In this document: positions 35,888 through 45,094 of the stretch, in pieces
Layout: every line of letters begins with the position of its first letter
Numbering within the stretch: the first letter of the stretch is position 1
From: an uncultured Lachnospiraceae bacterium
GTDB lineage: Bacteria > Bacillota > Clostridia > Lachnospirales > Lachnospiraceae
NCBI GenBank assembly: GCA_947589155.1
Contig: CANQBH010000003.1
Location: 43,173 to 107,172 of the forward strand
Length of the DNA: 64,000 nucleotides
Direction: 5' to 3'
Translations under genes and position numbers: made by a program
The notes under the pieces: generated by a model
Database searches by the model: none
What the model was told of the DNA's origin: nothing
What the model saw: the letters and a program-made list of their open reading frames with translations, nothing else

Positions 35888-35963
35888 CTTATCTCCGCAC
35901 TGATCGAAAGTGCGGAAAATTCCTTGAAATAAACATAAAAGCGCATAGTTACACCTTTATCTA

Positions 35964-35992
35964 AGTTTACTAAATTTTATCTTCCTTGTCTA
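35964..35992 (-). promoter_or_regulatory. Candidate sigma-A promoter for motA unit (TAGACA-N17-TAAACT)
   Basis: -35 at 35987-35992, -10 at 35964-35969 on the minus strand, downstream of the flgE terminator. Confidence 0.45.
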
Positions 35993-36125
35993 CGTTTTAT
36001 TCAAAGAAATTCGACACTTTTTTGAAAAATCCGTCAAAAAAACACAAAATATGGAAAAAAACCGTCCTCAAATCCCAAAATATGGGTGGAACCGCCGCTG
36101 TTTTCAGTTCACAAAGGACAAAAGC

Positions 36126-36167
36126 CAAAAAAACGAAAAAAGCGCCCCGTGGTCTCCCACGGAGCGC
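36126..36167 (-). terminator. Intrinsic terminator downstream of flgE
   Basis: Minus-strand hairpin GCGCTCCGTGG...CCACGGGGCGC followed by TTTTTTCGTTTTTTT. Confidence 0.85.
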
Positions 36168-36180
36168 CGCTCCAAAAACG

Positions 36181-37869
36181 TTATCTCTTGAGGTTGACAA
36201 GTTCTTCCAGAAGCGTATCGGAAGTAGTGATGATCCGTGAGTTCGCCTGAAAACCTCTCTGCGTCGTGATCATGTCCGTAAATTCTGCGGACAGATCGAC
36301 GTTTGACATCTCGAGCTGTCCCGGTGAGATGGAACCGCCGTCCGCCGTGACCTCCACGCCGATCCCGTCGAAATCGCCGGAGTTTAAGGTCGTGGCGTAA
36401 CAGTTGTTTCCGAGGCTTTCCAGACCGGACGCGTTGGCGAACTGCGCGACCGCGATCTGTCCGAGAAGGACCGTGTTGCCGTTGTCATAGGAGCCGTAGA
36501 TCCGTCCCGTACCGTCGACCGCCACGCCGATCAGCGCGCCGAGTTTCTTACCCTTGCCGGTCACGCCGTCGACGCCGCCCTTTTCCACTTCCAAGGTGGA
36601 ACTTCCGCCGTTGTCGTAATTCAGGCACTTGGAGAAGTCGATGTCGATATCGGAGAACTCGATGCCAAGCAGGTCTTCGCCCGCCAGATTGAGCGTAACG
36701 GATTCGCTTCCCTCGTCGCCGATGTAGCGGAACGTACCGTCCGCCTTATTGAATTGCAGCGTGTAGTTGGTGGTCGGATAGGTATGCACCAGTTCGCCGT
36801 CGCCGTTTAAGGCAAACTGCGCGTCCGGATCGGCCGCCGTTTCGGAATCCACGCCGTACATCTGCGTCAGCGTGCGGAAGATCGTATTGCCGCCGTTGGT
36901 AAAATTGTAGCCCCAGACGCCTTCAGGGTTCTGCGTAAGTGTGCCGTTTAAGGTATAGGTGCCGGCCGGCGCCGTCGTCAGGCCCGCGTCGTCGGTCAGA
37001 TCCTTGGTCAGCGTATAGGTGATCGCGTTGCCAGCGGCGACCTCGTAGCCTTCCTGCAGCGCGTACGTCTTGCGCCCCGTCGTGTCGTTACCGAAGATCC
37101 GGCTCAGCGTATTGTTGTCCGGATCCCTCTCCATCCACTCCGCCAGAATGTCGCGGTTGTTGCTGTCGTAGATGTTGGAGAGTTCTACCGTATAGGTGCC
37201 CTCGTCTGCGTCTACCACTTTGACGGAGAATTTTGCGGTATAGGAATAACCGAGGTTGTCATAGAAAGTCAGCGTGCGGTAGTAACCGCTGTCGGACGTA
37301 ACGTTCGTGTCGTTCTCGTCGATCACGCCGGCGAACGTCGCGTTCGCGGTCGCCTCAGGCGGCGACGTCAGGTTTGCCGCCTGCATGATCCGCAGCGCGG
37401 ATACCGTATCCTTGCGGATATCGCCGGTCTCCGGATCTACCTGCCATCCCTGTACCAGATAACCGGTAGAGGTCATGGCGAGGTTGCCGTTGCCGTCCAG
37501 ATAGAACGAACCGGCTCTTGTAAATAAATTTTGTGTTCCATTGCTTACGATGAAGAAGTTCGTGCTGTTAGAGTCCACGAGTTTCAAGTCGAACGCTTCG
37601 CCCGTCGACTGCGCGGCGCCCGCTGCCGTAATGCTGACTTTTGTCGCCGCCGTGGAAACGCCGAGACCGATCTGCTTGGCGTTCTTTCCGCCCGTCGTCT
37701 GCGTCGCTCCGGACGCGCCGGACGTCGTCTGATACATGATATCGGAAAATGTAACGGATGCGGATTTGAAGCCGATCGTATTGACGTTGGCTATGTTGTT
37801 ACCGATAACATCCATCTTTGTCTGGTGGGTCTTCAGACCGGAAACACCAGAATATAATGATCTCATCAT
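36181..37869 (-). CDS. flgE: Flagellar hook protein FlgE
   Basis: MMRSLYSGVSGLKTHQTKMDVIGNNIANVNTIGFKSASVTFSDIMYQT; C-terminal VDLSAEFTDMITTQRGFQANSRIITTSDTLLEELVNLKR. Confidence 0.97.
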   Translation of the reverse strand: MMRSLYSGVSGLKTHQTKMDVIGNNIANVNTIGFKSASVTFSDIMYQTTSGASGATQTTGGKNAKQIGLGVSTAATKVSITAAGAAQSTGEAFDLKLVDSNSTNFFIVSNGTQNLFTRAGSFYLDGNGNLAMTSTGYLVQGWQVDPETGDIRKDTVSALRIMQAANLTSPPEATANATFAGVIDENDTNVTSDSGYYRTLTFYDNLGYSYTAKFSVKVVDADEGTYTVELSNIYDSNNRDILAEWMERDPDNNTLSRIFGNDTTGRKTYALQEGYEVAAGNAITYTLTKDLTDDAGLTTAPAGTYTLNGTLTQNPEGVWGYNFTNGGNTIFRTLTQMYGVDSETAADPDAQFALNGDGELVHTYPTTNYTLQFNKADGTFRYIGDEGSESVTLNLAGEDLLGIEFSDIDIDFSKCLNYDNGGSSTLEVEKGGVDGVTGKGKKLGALIGVAVDGTGRIYGSYDNGNTVLLGQIAVAQFANASGLESLGNNCYATTLNSGDFDGIGVEVTADGGSISPGQLEMSNVDLSAEFTDMITTQRGFQANSRIITTSDTLLEELVNLKR

Positions 37870-37946
37870 AATAAATGACCTCCTTTTGCATGGCGCGAAG
37901 ACTGCCGCTTCTGTCAGTCAGCGGCATCAGCCCCCGTAAGGTCCGG

Positions 37947-38354
37947 CTAAATGATCACCGCGCCGTCGATATTCGTAAATACGCTGTCCATTGTTTCTGT
38001 CTGGTCCATGGCCGTTACGACTGTCTGATTCGGGACGTTGACGATGAACGCCAGCGAGTCCACGATCACCAGAGACTCTTTGATCCCTTTGGCTCCGGCT
38101 TTCTGAACGCCCGCTTCAAGCCGTTCGTTCTGCTCCGCCGATAAGGTGATCTCCCTTTGGTCCAACCTCATGCTCGCATGTTTGGAAAATTTCAGCGGCA
38201 GGGCCTGTCGGCCTTTTTGTTCCAGCTGCCCTTTTAAGACGTCTTCAAAAGAGACCGCCGGTTCGGCTGTCGTCTGCTTTGCACCCTGCTGCGGCTGTAA
38301 GTAGCGGCCTGTCACCTGTTCAATAGAGGTAAAGGAATTTGCGATCTGATTCAT
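37947..38354 (-). CDS. Flagellar operon protein (TIGR02530-like)
   Basis: FEDVLKGQLEQ...LKFSKHASMRLDQREITLSAEQNERLEAGVQKAGAKGIKESLVIVDSLAFIVNVPNQTVVTAMD; between flgD and flgE. Confidence 0.88.
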   Translation of the reverse strand: MNQIANSFTSIEQVTGRYLQPQQGAKQTTAEPAVSFEDVLKGQLEQKGRQALPLKFSKHASMRLDQREITLSAEQNERLEAGVQKAGAKGIKESLVIVDSLAFIVNVPNQTVVTAMDQTETMDSVFTNIDGAVII

Positions 38355-39067
38355 GCGTCTCCTCCTTCTTCCTCCGGCTCCGGTTCTACTTCAGGATCCG
38401 GCTCCACTTCAGGATCCGTTTCCGTCTCCGGTTCTTTCGTTCCGGCCTGCAGGACTTCCATCCGTTTTTCGAGTTGCTCAAGCGTTTTGTAATCGTCTTC
38501 CGCCACGAACTGTTTCTGGTAATCCGTCAGCGAATCGAACAGTTCCCTTGCCGCCTTTAACTTGTCGGCGTCTCCGACCGTCAGTCCGACTTCCGTCGGC
38601 ATGCTTCCGATCATGTCGTGGAAACTCTGCACTTTCTGGATGCCGATGTAATATTCCTCGTCGGCCACGCTGTCCAGATCGTCGATATCGTATAACTGGT
38701 CGTTGACGGAAAGGAACATCTTTCCTTCTGCATCCTTCATCACATAATCGACTTTGCCGGAAACGTACTTCTGGTTTCCCGAAGCGTCCGTCGTGTCTAA
38801 GATGACGTATTTTCCGACGAGCGAATTTGCTTGAATCGTCGTCATCTGATCCTGTACGGCCTGCACCGCTTCGATCTGGGAGAAGGACGCCAGTTCCGAT
38901 ACATATTCCGTATTGCTTGTCGGTTCCAGCGGATCCTGATACTGCATCTCCGCTACCAGAAGCTGAAGGAACATTTCTTTGTCATATGCTTTTTCTTTCT
39001 GCGCGTCGCTTTTTCGTTCTGTCTGATTTTCTACGACTTTTCCATTGTCGATTTCCTGTACGATCAT
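38351..39067 (-). CDS. flgD: Flagellar hook capping protein FlgD
   Basis: DKEMFLQLLVAEMQYQDPLEPTSNTEYVSELASFSQIEAVQ. Confidence 0.95.
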   Translation of the reverse strand: MIVQEIDNGKVVENQTERKSDAQKEKAYDKEMFLQLLVAEMQYQDPLEPTSNTEYVSELASFSQIEAVQAVQDQMTTIQANSLVGKYVILDTTDASGNQKYVSGKVDYVMKDAEGKMFLSVNDQLYDIDDLDSVADEEYYIGIQKVQSFHDMIGSMPTEVGLTVGDADKLKAARELFDSLTDYQKQFVAEDDYKTLEQLEKRMEVLQAGTKEPETETDPEVEPDPEVEPEPEEEGGDA

Positions 39068-39082
39068 AGTGCTTTCTCCTTT

Positions 39083-40525
39083 CTATGCGGTAAAGTTTAC
39101 GGTGTTTCCGTTGTCCCGCATGATTTTTGCAACCAGTTCCTCTTCCTCGCTCATCAGTCCGGAGAGTTCGTCAAGGTTGTTGAGATTGAGATTGCGGGCC
39201 TGCTTTTTCTGTTCCTGCGGCTGCCCGTTCTCCTGCTGCCCGTCCTCAAGATTTCTTTCAAATTCATGAGTGGCGACAGCGACTTCGATGGATTGGACTT
39301 TTGTGCCGGTTTCGTTCAGTTGTTCTTTCAGTACGACGATCTGGTTTTCCAGCGCTTCTTTCACCGCCGGATCCTGCGTATAAATCCTTGCCGTGATATT
39401 GCCTTCCTTCTCGCTGACCTGCATCAGGATCTTTCCGAGTCCTTCCGGATTCAGAAGCATTTCCATGCTGGTGACTTCTCTTGAGATCACCGTTCTGGCC
39501 TGTTCAACGATCTGGTCGATCACATGCGCCACATCTACCCTCTCGCCCGTTACTGTGGTGATGACCCTGCTTTCGACTTCAAAAACAGAAGTCCGAAGCG
39601 TCATTCCCTGTTCCGCCGCGTTCATCCGGCTTTCCGGCGTTCTGTGTTCAAACACAGGACGTTCGCTCCGGCGGTCCGTTTCCGGCTTTGTTTCCTGCCG
39701 CGCTTCTTTGACCGGTTCTGCGTCTTCCTGTTTTTCCTGAGCGCCGCTTTCTTCCGTCTGCGCGCCGCTCTTGCCTTCGGCTGACTTGACCGGCGTTTCC
39801 GCGGCCGCTTCCGTTTCGTCGGAAAGTTCCGGTGCTTCTTTTGCCGTTTCCTTCAAAGACTGCGGGTTTTCTTCCGTCTGCGTTACGACCGTCTTCATTT
39901 CCGGTGTAACTTCTTCGGCTGTTTCTGTGGTCTGCGGCGGGATCTCCTGTACGCTTTGTTCCGTCTGCGTCTGCGCCTCCGTAAACTGTTTCAGTTCTTC
40001 GGCTGTCATGCCGACCGCTTCCTGCAGTTGCTCCGCAAGATCTCTGATCTGTGGGAGAAGTTCTCTGACTTCGCTGCTAAGCAGCAACTCCACGCTGTCT
40101 TCACATCCCTGTAACTCGCCGACGACTTGCGCCAGTTTCGCGGGATTTGTCAGATCGAGCATTGTCAGCCCCAGCGTTTCCAAGACCTGATCCAGTTCTT
40201 CTTCGGTAACGCCGAGTTTCTCGGTCAGAAGTTCCTTGGCTTCTTTGGAAAATCCATCCACCTGTTTTTCCGCCTCCGCCGTCGTTGTTGCCGCGTCCGT
40301 TTCTGTTTCTTTTTCCGGCTGCGCTACTTTCTCCCTGCGGCTTTCCACCTTGACGGGAGATTTGACGTCCGCCTGTTTTTCCGGCGCTTTGTTTTCCGTG
40401 CTTTTCGTGTTCTGATCCAGAAATTGCACGAAATCGCCTTTTTCCGGCGGCTGTCCGGCTTTGCCCGACGCTCCTCCGATGGCAGCGGCCTGTATCGGTA
40501 CATTCGATACATTCGCACTTGTCAT
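39083..40525 (-). CDS. fliK: Flagellar hook-length control protein FliK
   Basis: Low-complexity Glu/Thr-rich N-terminus; C-terminal TSMEMLLNPEGLGKILMQVSEKEGNITARIYTQDPAVKEALENQIVVLKEQL. Confidence 0.93.
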   Translation of the reverse strand: MTSANVSNVPIQAAAIGGASGKAGQPPEKGDFVQFLDQNTKSTENKAPEKQADVKSPVKVESRREKVAQPEKETETDAATTTAEAEKQVDGFSKEAKELLTEKLGVTEEELDQVLETLGLTMLDLTNPAKLAQVVGELQGCEDSVELLLSSEVRELLPQIRDLAEQLQEAVGMTAEELKQFTEAQTQTEQSVQEIPPQTTETAEEVTPEMKTVVTQTEENPQSLKETAKEAPELSDETEAAAETPVKSAEGKSGAQTEESGAQEKQEDAEPVKEARQETKPETDRRSERPVFEHRTPESRMNAAEQGMTLRTSVFEVESRVITTVTGERVDVAHVIDQIVEQARTVISREVTSMEMLLNPEGLGKILMQVSEKEGNITARIYTQDPAVKEALENQIVVLKEQLNETGTKVQSIEVAVATHEFERNLEDGQQENGQPQEQKKQARNLNLNNLDELSGLMSEEEELVAKIMRDNGNTVNFTA

Positions 40526-40587
40526 GGCATTTCCTCCTTCCGTATGCAATTTTCAATGTGCCGTCCGCTTATGCGGAACATTTATTC

Positions 40588-41424
40588 TCAAGGTTCCATC
40601 AATCGGGTAAGCGCCGCTGCGATATCCGTATCCATGGCCCCAAGAATCGCTGCCCGCGACTCGGCGTCCATCGCCCAGAGGATCTTGCCCACAAGGTCGA
40701 GATGATCGCCCATCGTGTCGAAGATGGCGGCGGCCTGCGCCGGTTTCATCTCCGAATAGGTCTTCGCGTATTCTGAGATTTGATCGTCGGTCTGCTGCTG
40801 TTCCACCACCTGCTTGTATAACTCTGCCGCATTTTCCGGATCGATACTCTCATAGTACTCCCTATATTCATTTATATCGGGTGCTTCGTCCGAAAAAACA
40901 ACCTCTTGATAAAATTTTTCGCGTTCTTCTTCAAACGCCGCCTCGTTTTCCTTATACGCCTTCAGTTCCGCCGCCTGCGCCTCAAGTTCCGCGATATAGG
41001 CGTTGTTGTCGTCGCTGCTGGTCTTCGCGTCCGCGAGCTGCTGCTCGAGTTCCTTGATCCGAGCCACGGCGTCCTCCACGCTGTCATAGGCGTAAGCCTC
41101 GTCTTCCTCGGCGTATTCCTCGACTTCCGGCAGCACTTTATTGATCACCGGCACGTCTTTTAAGATCGGATAGAGCACCGTGGAACCGAACCCGCCGACG
41201 TCCATCTTGATGAGCAGCCCGAGGATCAGCAGCCAGACGAAAAGGATGAAAAGGGCCACGGCCGCGATCAGCAGCCGTCCGCCGATCGATTCTTCTTCCT
41301 CGCCGCTTTCTTCGTCGGACGCTCCCTTTTTTCTGGCTTCTTTTTCTTTCTTTTTGGCTTCCCGCGCCGCTTTTTTCGCCGCCCGCTTATCCTGCTTTTT
41401 TTCTTCCTTTTCTTCTTCCGCCAT
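40588..41424 (-). CDS. MotE-like / MgtE N-terminal-domain protein of the flagellar operon
   Basis: Lys/Glu-rich cytoplasmic tail, TM, coiled coil, ISEYAKTYSEMKPAQAAAIFDTMGDHLDLVGKILWAMDAESRAAILGAMD. Confidence 0.8.
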   Translation of the reverse strand: MAEEEKEEKKQDKRAAKKAAREAKKKEKEARKKGASDEESGEEEESIGGRLLIAAVALFILFVWLLILGLLIKMDVGGFGSTVLYPILKDVPVINKVLPEVEEYAEEDEAYAYDSVEDAVARIKELEQQLADAKTSSDDNNAYIAELEAQAAELKAYKENEAAFEEEREKFYQEVVFSDEAPDINEYREYYESIDPENAAELYKQVVEQQQTDDQISEYAKTYSEMKPAQAAAIFDTMGDHLDLVGKILWAMDAESRAAILGAMDTDIAAALTRLMEP

Positions 41425-41428
41425 CTTT

Positions 41429-41884
41429 TTACTCCAAATCCTGCTCTCTGTTCTGATAGGTGAAACTTACCAGTCCGTCGATCGCTTTGTTTTCTTCCGC
41501 CGCCACTTCTTCTTTGAAGGCCTCGAACGCCTTTTCTTTGAGGTTTTCGTGGGTCTTTCTTTCTTTCATCACTTCGTCCAGCCGCTTTCGCGCCAGTTCG
41601 ACGTTCCGCTGCGCCGTATGGACGGCGAGCATCTGCTCCCGTATCAGCGCCTTCATCGCCTCGATGGAACGCTTGCAGGTCTGTATCTCTTTGATATTTA
41701 AGACGCCGAGCCCCAGTTCCTTCAACTGCCTTTCATAGTCCGCCTTGCGCGTCAACAAACACTTTAGTTTTTCTTCTTCCTCAAGCAGTTTGCCGTTTGC
41801 GATGCTGAAGGCGATCTTTTCCTGGCTCTCCATCTTTTCTTTGATCTTTAGGATGTTCTGCATACGGTAAACAAATTTTGCCAT
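41429..41884 (-). CDS. fliJ: Flagellar export chaperone FliJ
   Basis: MAKFVYRMQNILKIKEKMESQEKIAFSIANGKL coiled coil, next to fliI. Confidence 0.92.
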   Translation of the reverse strand: MAKFVYRMQNILKIKEKMESQEKIAFSIANGKLLEEEEKLKCLLTRKADYERQLKELGLGVLNIKEIQTCKRSIEAMKALIREQMLAVHTAQRNVELARKRLDEVMKERKTHENLKEKAFEAFKEEVAAEENKAIDGLVSFTYQNREQDLE

Positions 41885-41908
41885 TGCCGTCCTCCGCCGT
41901 ACTCCGTT

Positions 41909-43216
41909 TTATGCAAAGATCTCCTGAAGTTTTTGCAGGATCTCGTCAAAATCAAATTTATCTTCCGTGCTCTGGCACAAAAATTCATTGACCGCGTCGA
42001 TCTTTGCGATCGCAAAGTCGATGTTTTTATTGGATCCCGCCTTATACGCGCCGATATTGATCAGGTCTTCCGCCTCCTGATAGGTCGCCATCACGTTCTT
42101 CATCTGCCCCGCGAGATTACGGTGTTCGCGCTCCGCCACCGTGCTCATGACACGGGAAATGCTTGCCAGCACGTCGATCGCCGGATAGTGGTTCTGCTGC
42201 GCGAGCCGGCGGGACAAAACGATATGGCCGTCGAGGATCCCCCGCGCCGTGTCCGTGATCGGCTCGTTAAAGTCGTCGCCGTCCACCAGTACGGTATAGA
42301 GCCCCGTGATCGATCCCTTATCGGAGTTGCCCGCGCGCTCCAAGAGCTTTGGCATCTCCGAATAAACGCTCGGCGGATACCCGCGGGTCACGGGTGGTTC
42401 TCCGGCCGCAAGCCCGATCTCCCGCTGCGCCATTGAAAATCTCGTCAAAGAATCCATCATGAGCAGAACGTCGCGTCCCTGATCGCGGAAATACTCGGCG
42501 ACCGCCGTCGCCGTTTTTGCCGCGCACTTGCGGATGGACGCCGGTTTGTCCGACGTCGCGACCACGACCACGCTGCGCGCCATGCCTTCCGGACCGAGGT
42601 CGCGTTCGATAAATTCGCGCACCTCGCGCCCCCGCTCTCCGATCAGGGCGATCACGTTGATATCCGCTTGGGTATTGCGGGCGAACATGCCCATGAGAGT
42701 GCTCTTTCCGACGCCGGAACCGGCAAAGATCCCGATCCTCTGGCCTTTGCCGACGGTGATCAGCCCGTCCACCGCCTTTACGCCGAGCGGCAGGACCTCC
42801 GTAATGATCTCCCGCGCCATGGGATCCGGCGGCGTGGCGTCGACCGGATAGGTCGCGGTGTGATCGAGTTCTTCTACATCCGTCGGGCGGCCGATCCCGT
42901 CCAAGGTATGCCCCAGCAGTTCGTCGCCGACCGGAATGGACAAAGGACTGCCCGTATTTTCCACGATGCAGCCGATCCCCACGCCTTCGACGCTGTCAAA
43001 CGGCGTCAAAAGCAGGCGCTTGTCGCGGAAGCCGACGACCTCCGCCATCACGCGCTTGTCGGTCTGCTTGTCTACGATGATCTCGCAAAGATCGTTTAAT
43101 TTGGCGTCCGGCCCGACCGACTCGATCGTCAGGCCGACCATCTTTGTCACACGGCCGAGACGGTCAAAATAGGTGTTGTCCGCCAGCGCCATGTATTTTT
43201 CGGTATCAATCTCCAC
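41909..43216 (-). CDS. fliI: Flagellum-specific ATP synthase FliI
   Basis: GQRIGIFAGSGVGKSTLMGMFARNTQADINVIALIGERGREVREFIE. Confidence 0.98.
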   Translation of the reverse strand: MEIDTEKYMALADNTYFDRLGRVTKMVGLTIESVGPDAKLNDLCEIIVDKQTDKRVMAEVVGFRDKRLLLTPFDSVEGVGIGCIVENTGSPLSIPVGDELLGHTLDGIGRPTDVEELDHTATYPVDATPPDPMAREIITEVLPLGVKAVDGLITVGKGQRIGIFAGSGVGKSTLMGMFARNTQADINVIALIGERGREVREFIERDLGPEGMARSVVVVATSDKPASIRKCAAKTATAVAEYFRDQGRDVLLMMDSLTRFSMAQREIGLAAGEPPVTRGYPPSVYSEMPKLLERAGNSDKGSITGLYTVLVDGDDFNEPITDTARGILDGHIVLSRRLAQQNHYPAIDVLASISRVMSTVAEREHRNLAGQMKNVMATYQEAEDLINIGAYKAGSNKNIDFAIAKIDAVNEFLCQSTEDKFDFDEILQKLQEIFA

Positions 43217-43236
43217 TGTGTCTCTCCGCCGTTATC

Positions 43237-44100
43237 TCAACTCAGGGAACGGATGTCCCGGATCAGATTGTCCATCTGCGTATCCATACTGCAATCAAAA
43301 AGCCCGCCGTCCGTCTCGATCATGCACTGGCTGTCGTCGAGGAGCGGATCCTGCACGATGTCCAGTACGACTTCCTGTCCGACTTTCTGCTGGATCTCGT
43401 CTTTTTTGCTGCGCAGATATTCCGCGTTCGTCTCACTGACGCGGATCAGAAACTCCTTGCTGCCTTCGACATTGGAAAGCACATTGTCGATGGAGTGATA
43501 GATCAGGTCTTTTTTGTCGCCGAACTGCACCAGAAATACTTTTTCGACGACGGCGCAGACCGTATCGACCAGTTCATGCTCGATCTGCGCGGTCTTTTCC
43601 TCGTATTCCTCCTGCAGCTGCGCCCGAAGCCGCTCGTTTTCCTGCTCCCATTCGACCTTGCACTGGAGCGCTTCGTTATAGCCGTGGTCGTATCCGGACT
43701 TGTGGCCTTCCTGCTCCGCGTGGAACTTCATCGCCTCCGCGCGCGTTTCCGCTTCTTCCAGAAGCATATCCGCCTGCGTCCGCGCGTCCGACAGGATCCG
43801 CTCCGCTTCTTCTTTTGCCTGCGCCACATAGTCGACGGCCTCCTCCTGCGGTTCGGCCGCCACCGCCTCGTCCAGACTGACGAAGTCCGCCTCCTCCTGC
43901 GGGAGCGGATTGCCTTCCTCGTCCGTCGGCACCTCGCCGCCCTGTTTCCTCGCCTTCTCACGGCGGATCTTCTCGGCTTTTTTCTTTTGTTCCCTGATGC
44001 AGTCTTCCAGCAGGTCGTTGGAATCGATCACGCATACGTCGTCTTCCTTCTCCTGCGCTACCTGCATACGGTATAAAATATTAGACAACGAGTTCGTCAC
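43237..44100 (-). CDS. fliH: Flagellar assembly protein FliH
   Basis: Charged coiled coil then KVFLVQFGDKKDLIYHSIDNVLSNVEGSKEFLIRVSETNAEYLRSKKDEI. Confidence 0.9.
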   Translation of the reverse strand: MTNSLSNILYRMQVAQEKEDDVCVIDSNDLLEDCIREQKKKAEKIRREKARKQGGEVPTDEEGNPLPQEEADFVSLDEAVAAEPQEEAVDYVAQAKEEAERILSDARTQADMLLEEAETRAEAMKFHAEQEGHKSGYDHGYNEALQCKVEWEQENERLRAQLQEEYEEKTAQIEHELVDTVCAVVEKVFLVQFGDKKDLIYHSIDNVLSNVEGSKEFLIRVSETNAEYLRSKKDEIQQKVGQEVVLDIVQDPLLDDSQCMIETDGGLFDCSMDTQMDNLIRDIRSLS

Positions 44101-45091
44101 CTCCGCCGCGGGAAATTACGATTTCTGCAGAATCTTCGAGTTTCCGGATGATACCGACGATCTTCTGCTGCGCTTCTTCCACGTCTTTCATACGCACCGG
44201 ACCCATAAATTCCATATCTTCTTTTATCATGGTCGCCTGACGGGAAGACAGGTTCTTGAAGATCGCGCCCTGCACTTCTTCGTTCGCGCCCTTTAAGGCG
44301 ACCTCAAGGTCGTTGTTATCCACATCACGCAGCACACGCTGGATCGCGCGGTCGTCCAGAAGAAGGATATCCTCGAAGACGAACATCTTCTTGCGGATCT
44401 CGTCCGCCAGTTCCGGTTCTTCGATCTCCAGCGATTCCATGATACGCTTCTCGGTGCCGCGGTCTACGGTATTTAAGATCGCTACGATCGCATCGACGCC
44501 GCCCGCGATCGTGTAATCCTGATTGATCAGAGAAGACAGTTTCCTCTCGAGCACGCGCTCGACCTCTTTGATGACTTCCGGCGACGTCCGGTCCATCGTC
44601 GCGATACGCTTTGCGACGTCCGCCTGCTTTTCCGGATTCAGCGCCCCAAGGATCATGGACGCCTGCTGCGGAGGCAGATAGGAAAGGATCATCGCGATCG
44701 TCTGCGGATGCTCGTCCTGAATGAAGTTGAGCACCTGCGACGGCTCGGTCTTCCGGATAAACTCGAACGGCCGCACCTGAAGGGAAGCCGTCAGTTTTGT
44801 GATGACGCGCTGCGCCTCCTCGTTTCCGAGCGCCTTCTCCAACAGTTCCTTCGCGTAGCCGATACCGCCCTCGGCGATATACTGCTGCGCCAGACAGACC
44901 TGATAAAATTCATTGATGACTTCTTCTTTGAGCTGCGGGGATACGCTCTGCGTATTGGCGATCTCCAGCGTCAATTCTTCAATTTCTTCTTCTTTCAGAT
45001 GCTTGAAAATGTCCGCAGACTTTTCCGGTCCGAGCGTGATCAGCAGGATCGCCGCTTTCTGCACGCCTGTCAAGCCTTCGTTAGCCGCCAT
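44081..45091 (-). CDS. fliG: Flagellar motor switch protein FliG
   Basis: LTGVQKAAILLITLGPEKSADIFKHLKEEEIEELTLEI; EHPQTIAMILSYLPPQQAS. Confidence 0.98.
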   Translation of the reverse strand: MAANEGLTGVQKAAILLITLGPEKSADIFKHLKEEEIEELTLEIANTQSVSPQLKEEVINEFYQVCLAQQYIAEGGIGYAKELLEKALGNEEAQRVITKLTASLQVRPFEFIRKTEPSQVLNFIQDEHPQTIAMILSYLPPQQASMILGALNPEKQADVAKRIATMDRTSPEVIKEVERVLERKLSSLINQDYTIAGGVDAIVAILNTVDRGTEKRIMESLEIEEPELADEIRKKMFVFEDILLLDDRAIQRVLRDVDNNDLEVALKGANEEVQGAIFKNLSSRQATMIKEDMEFMGPVRMKDVEEAQQKIVGIIRKLEDSAEIVISRGGGDELVV

Positions 45092-45094
45092 AAT

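Noticed and set aside
35964-36001. Sigma-28 promoter upstream of motA
   Set aside because: TAAA and GATAA elements are present but their spacing does not fit the TAAAGTTT-N11-GCCGATAA consensus; a sigma-A-like arrangement fits better.
36142-36167. Inverted repeat as mobile-element end
   Set aside because: Hairpin followed by T-tract on the minus strand directly after flgE; an ordinary intrinsic terminator.
35997-36200. 67-aa minus-strand ORF between flgE and motA (possible flbD)
   Set aside because: It runs through the flgE terminator hairpin and poly-T tract and shows no FlbD-like sequence; not a credible CDS.
40588-41424. Magnesium transporter (MgtE) call
   Set aside because: Only the MgtE N-terminal-like segment is present; location between fliJ and fliK fits a MotE-like flagellar protein.
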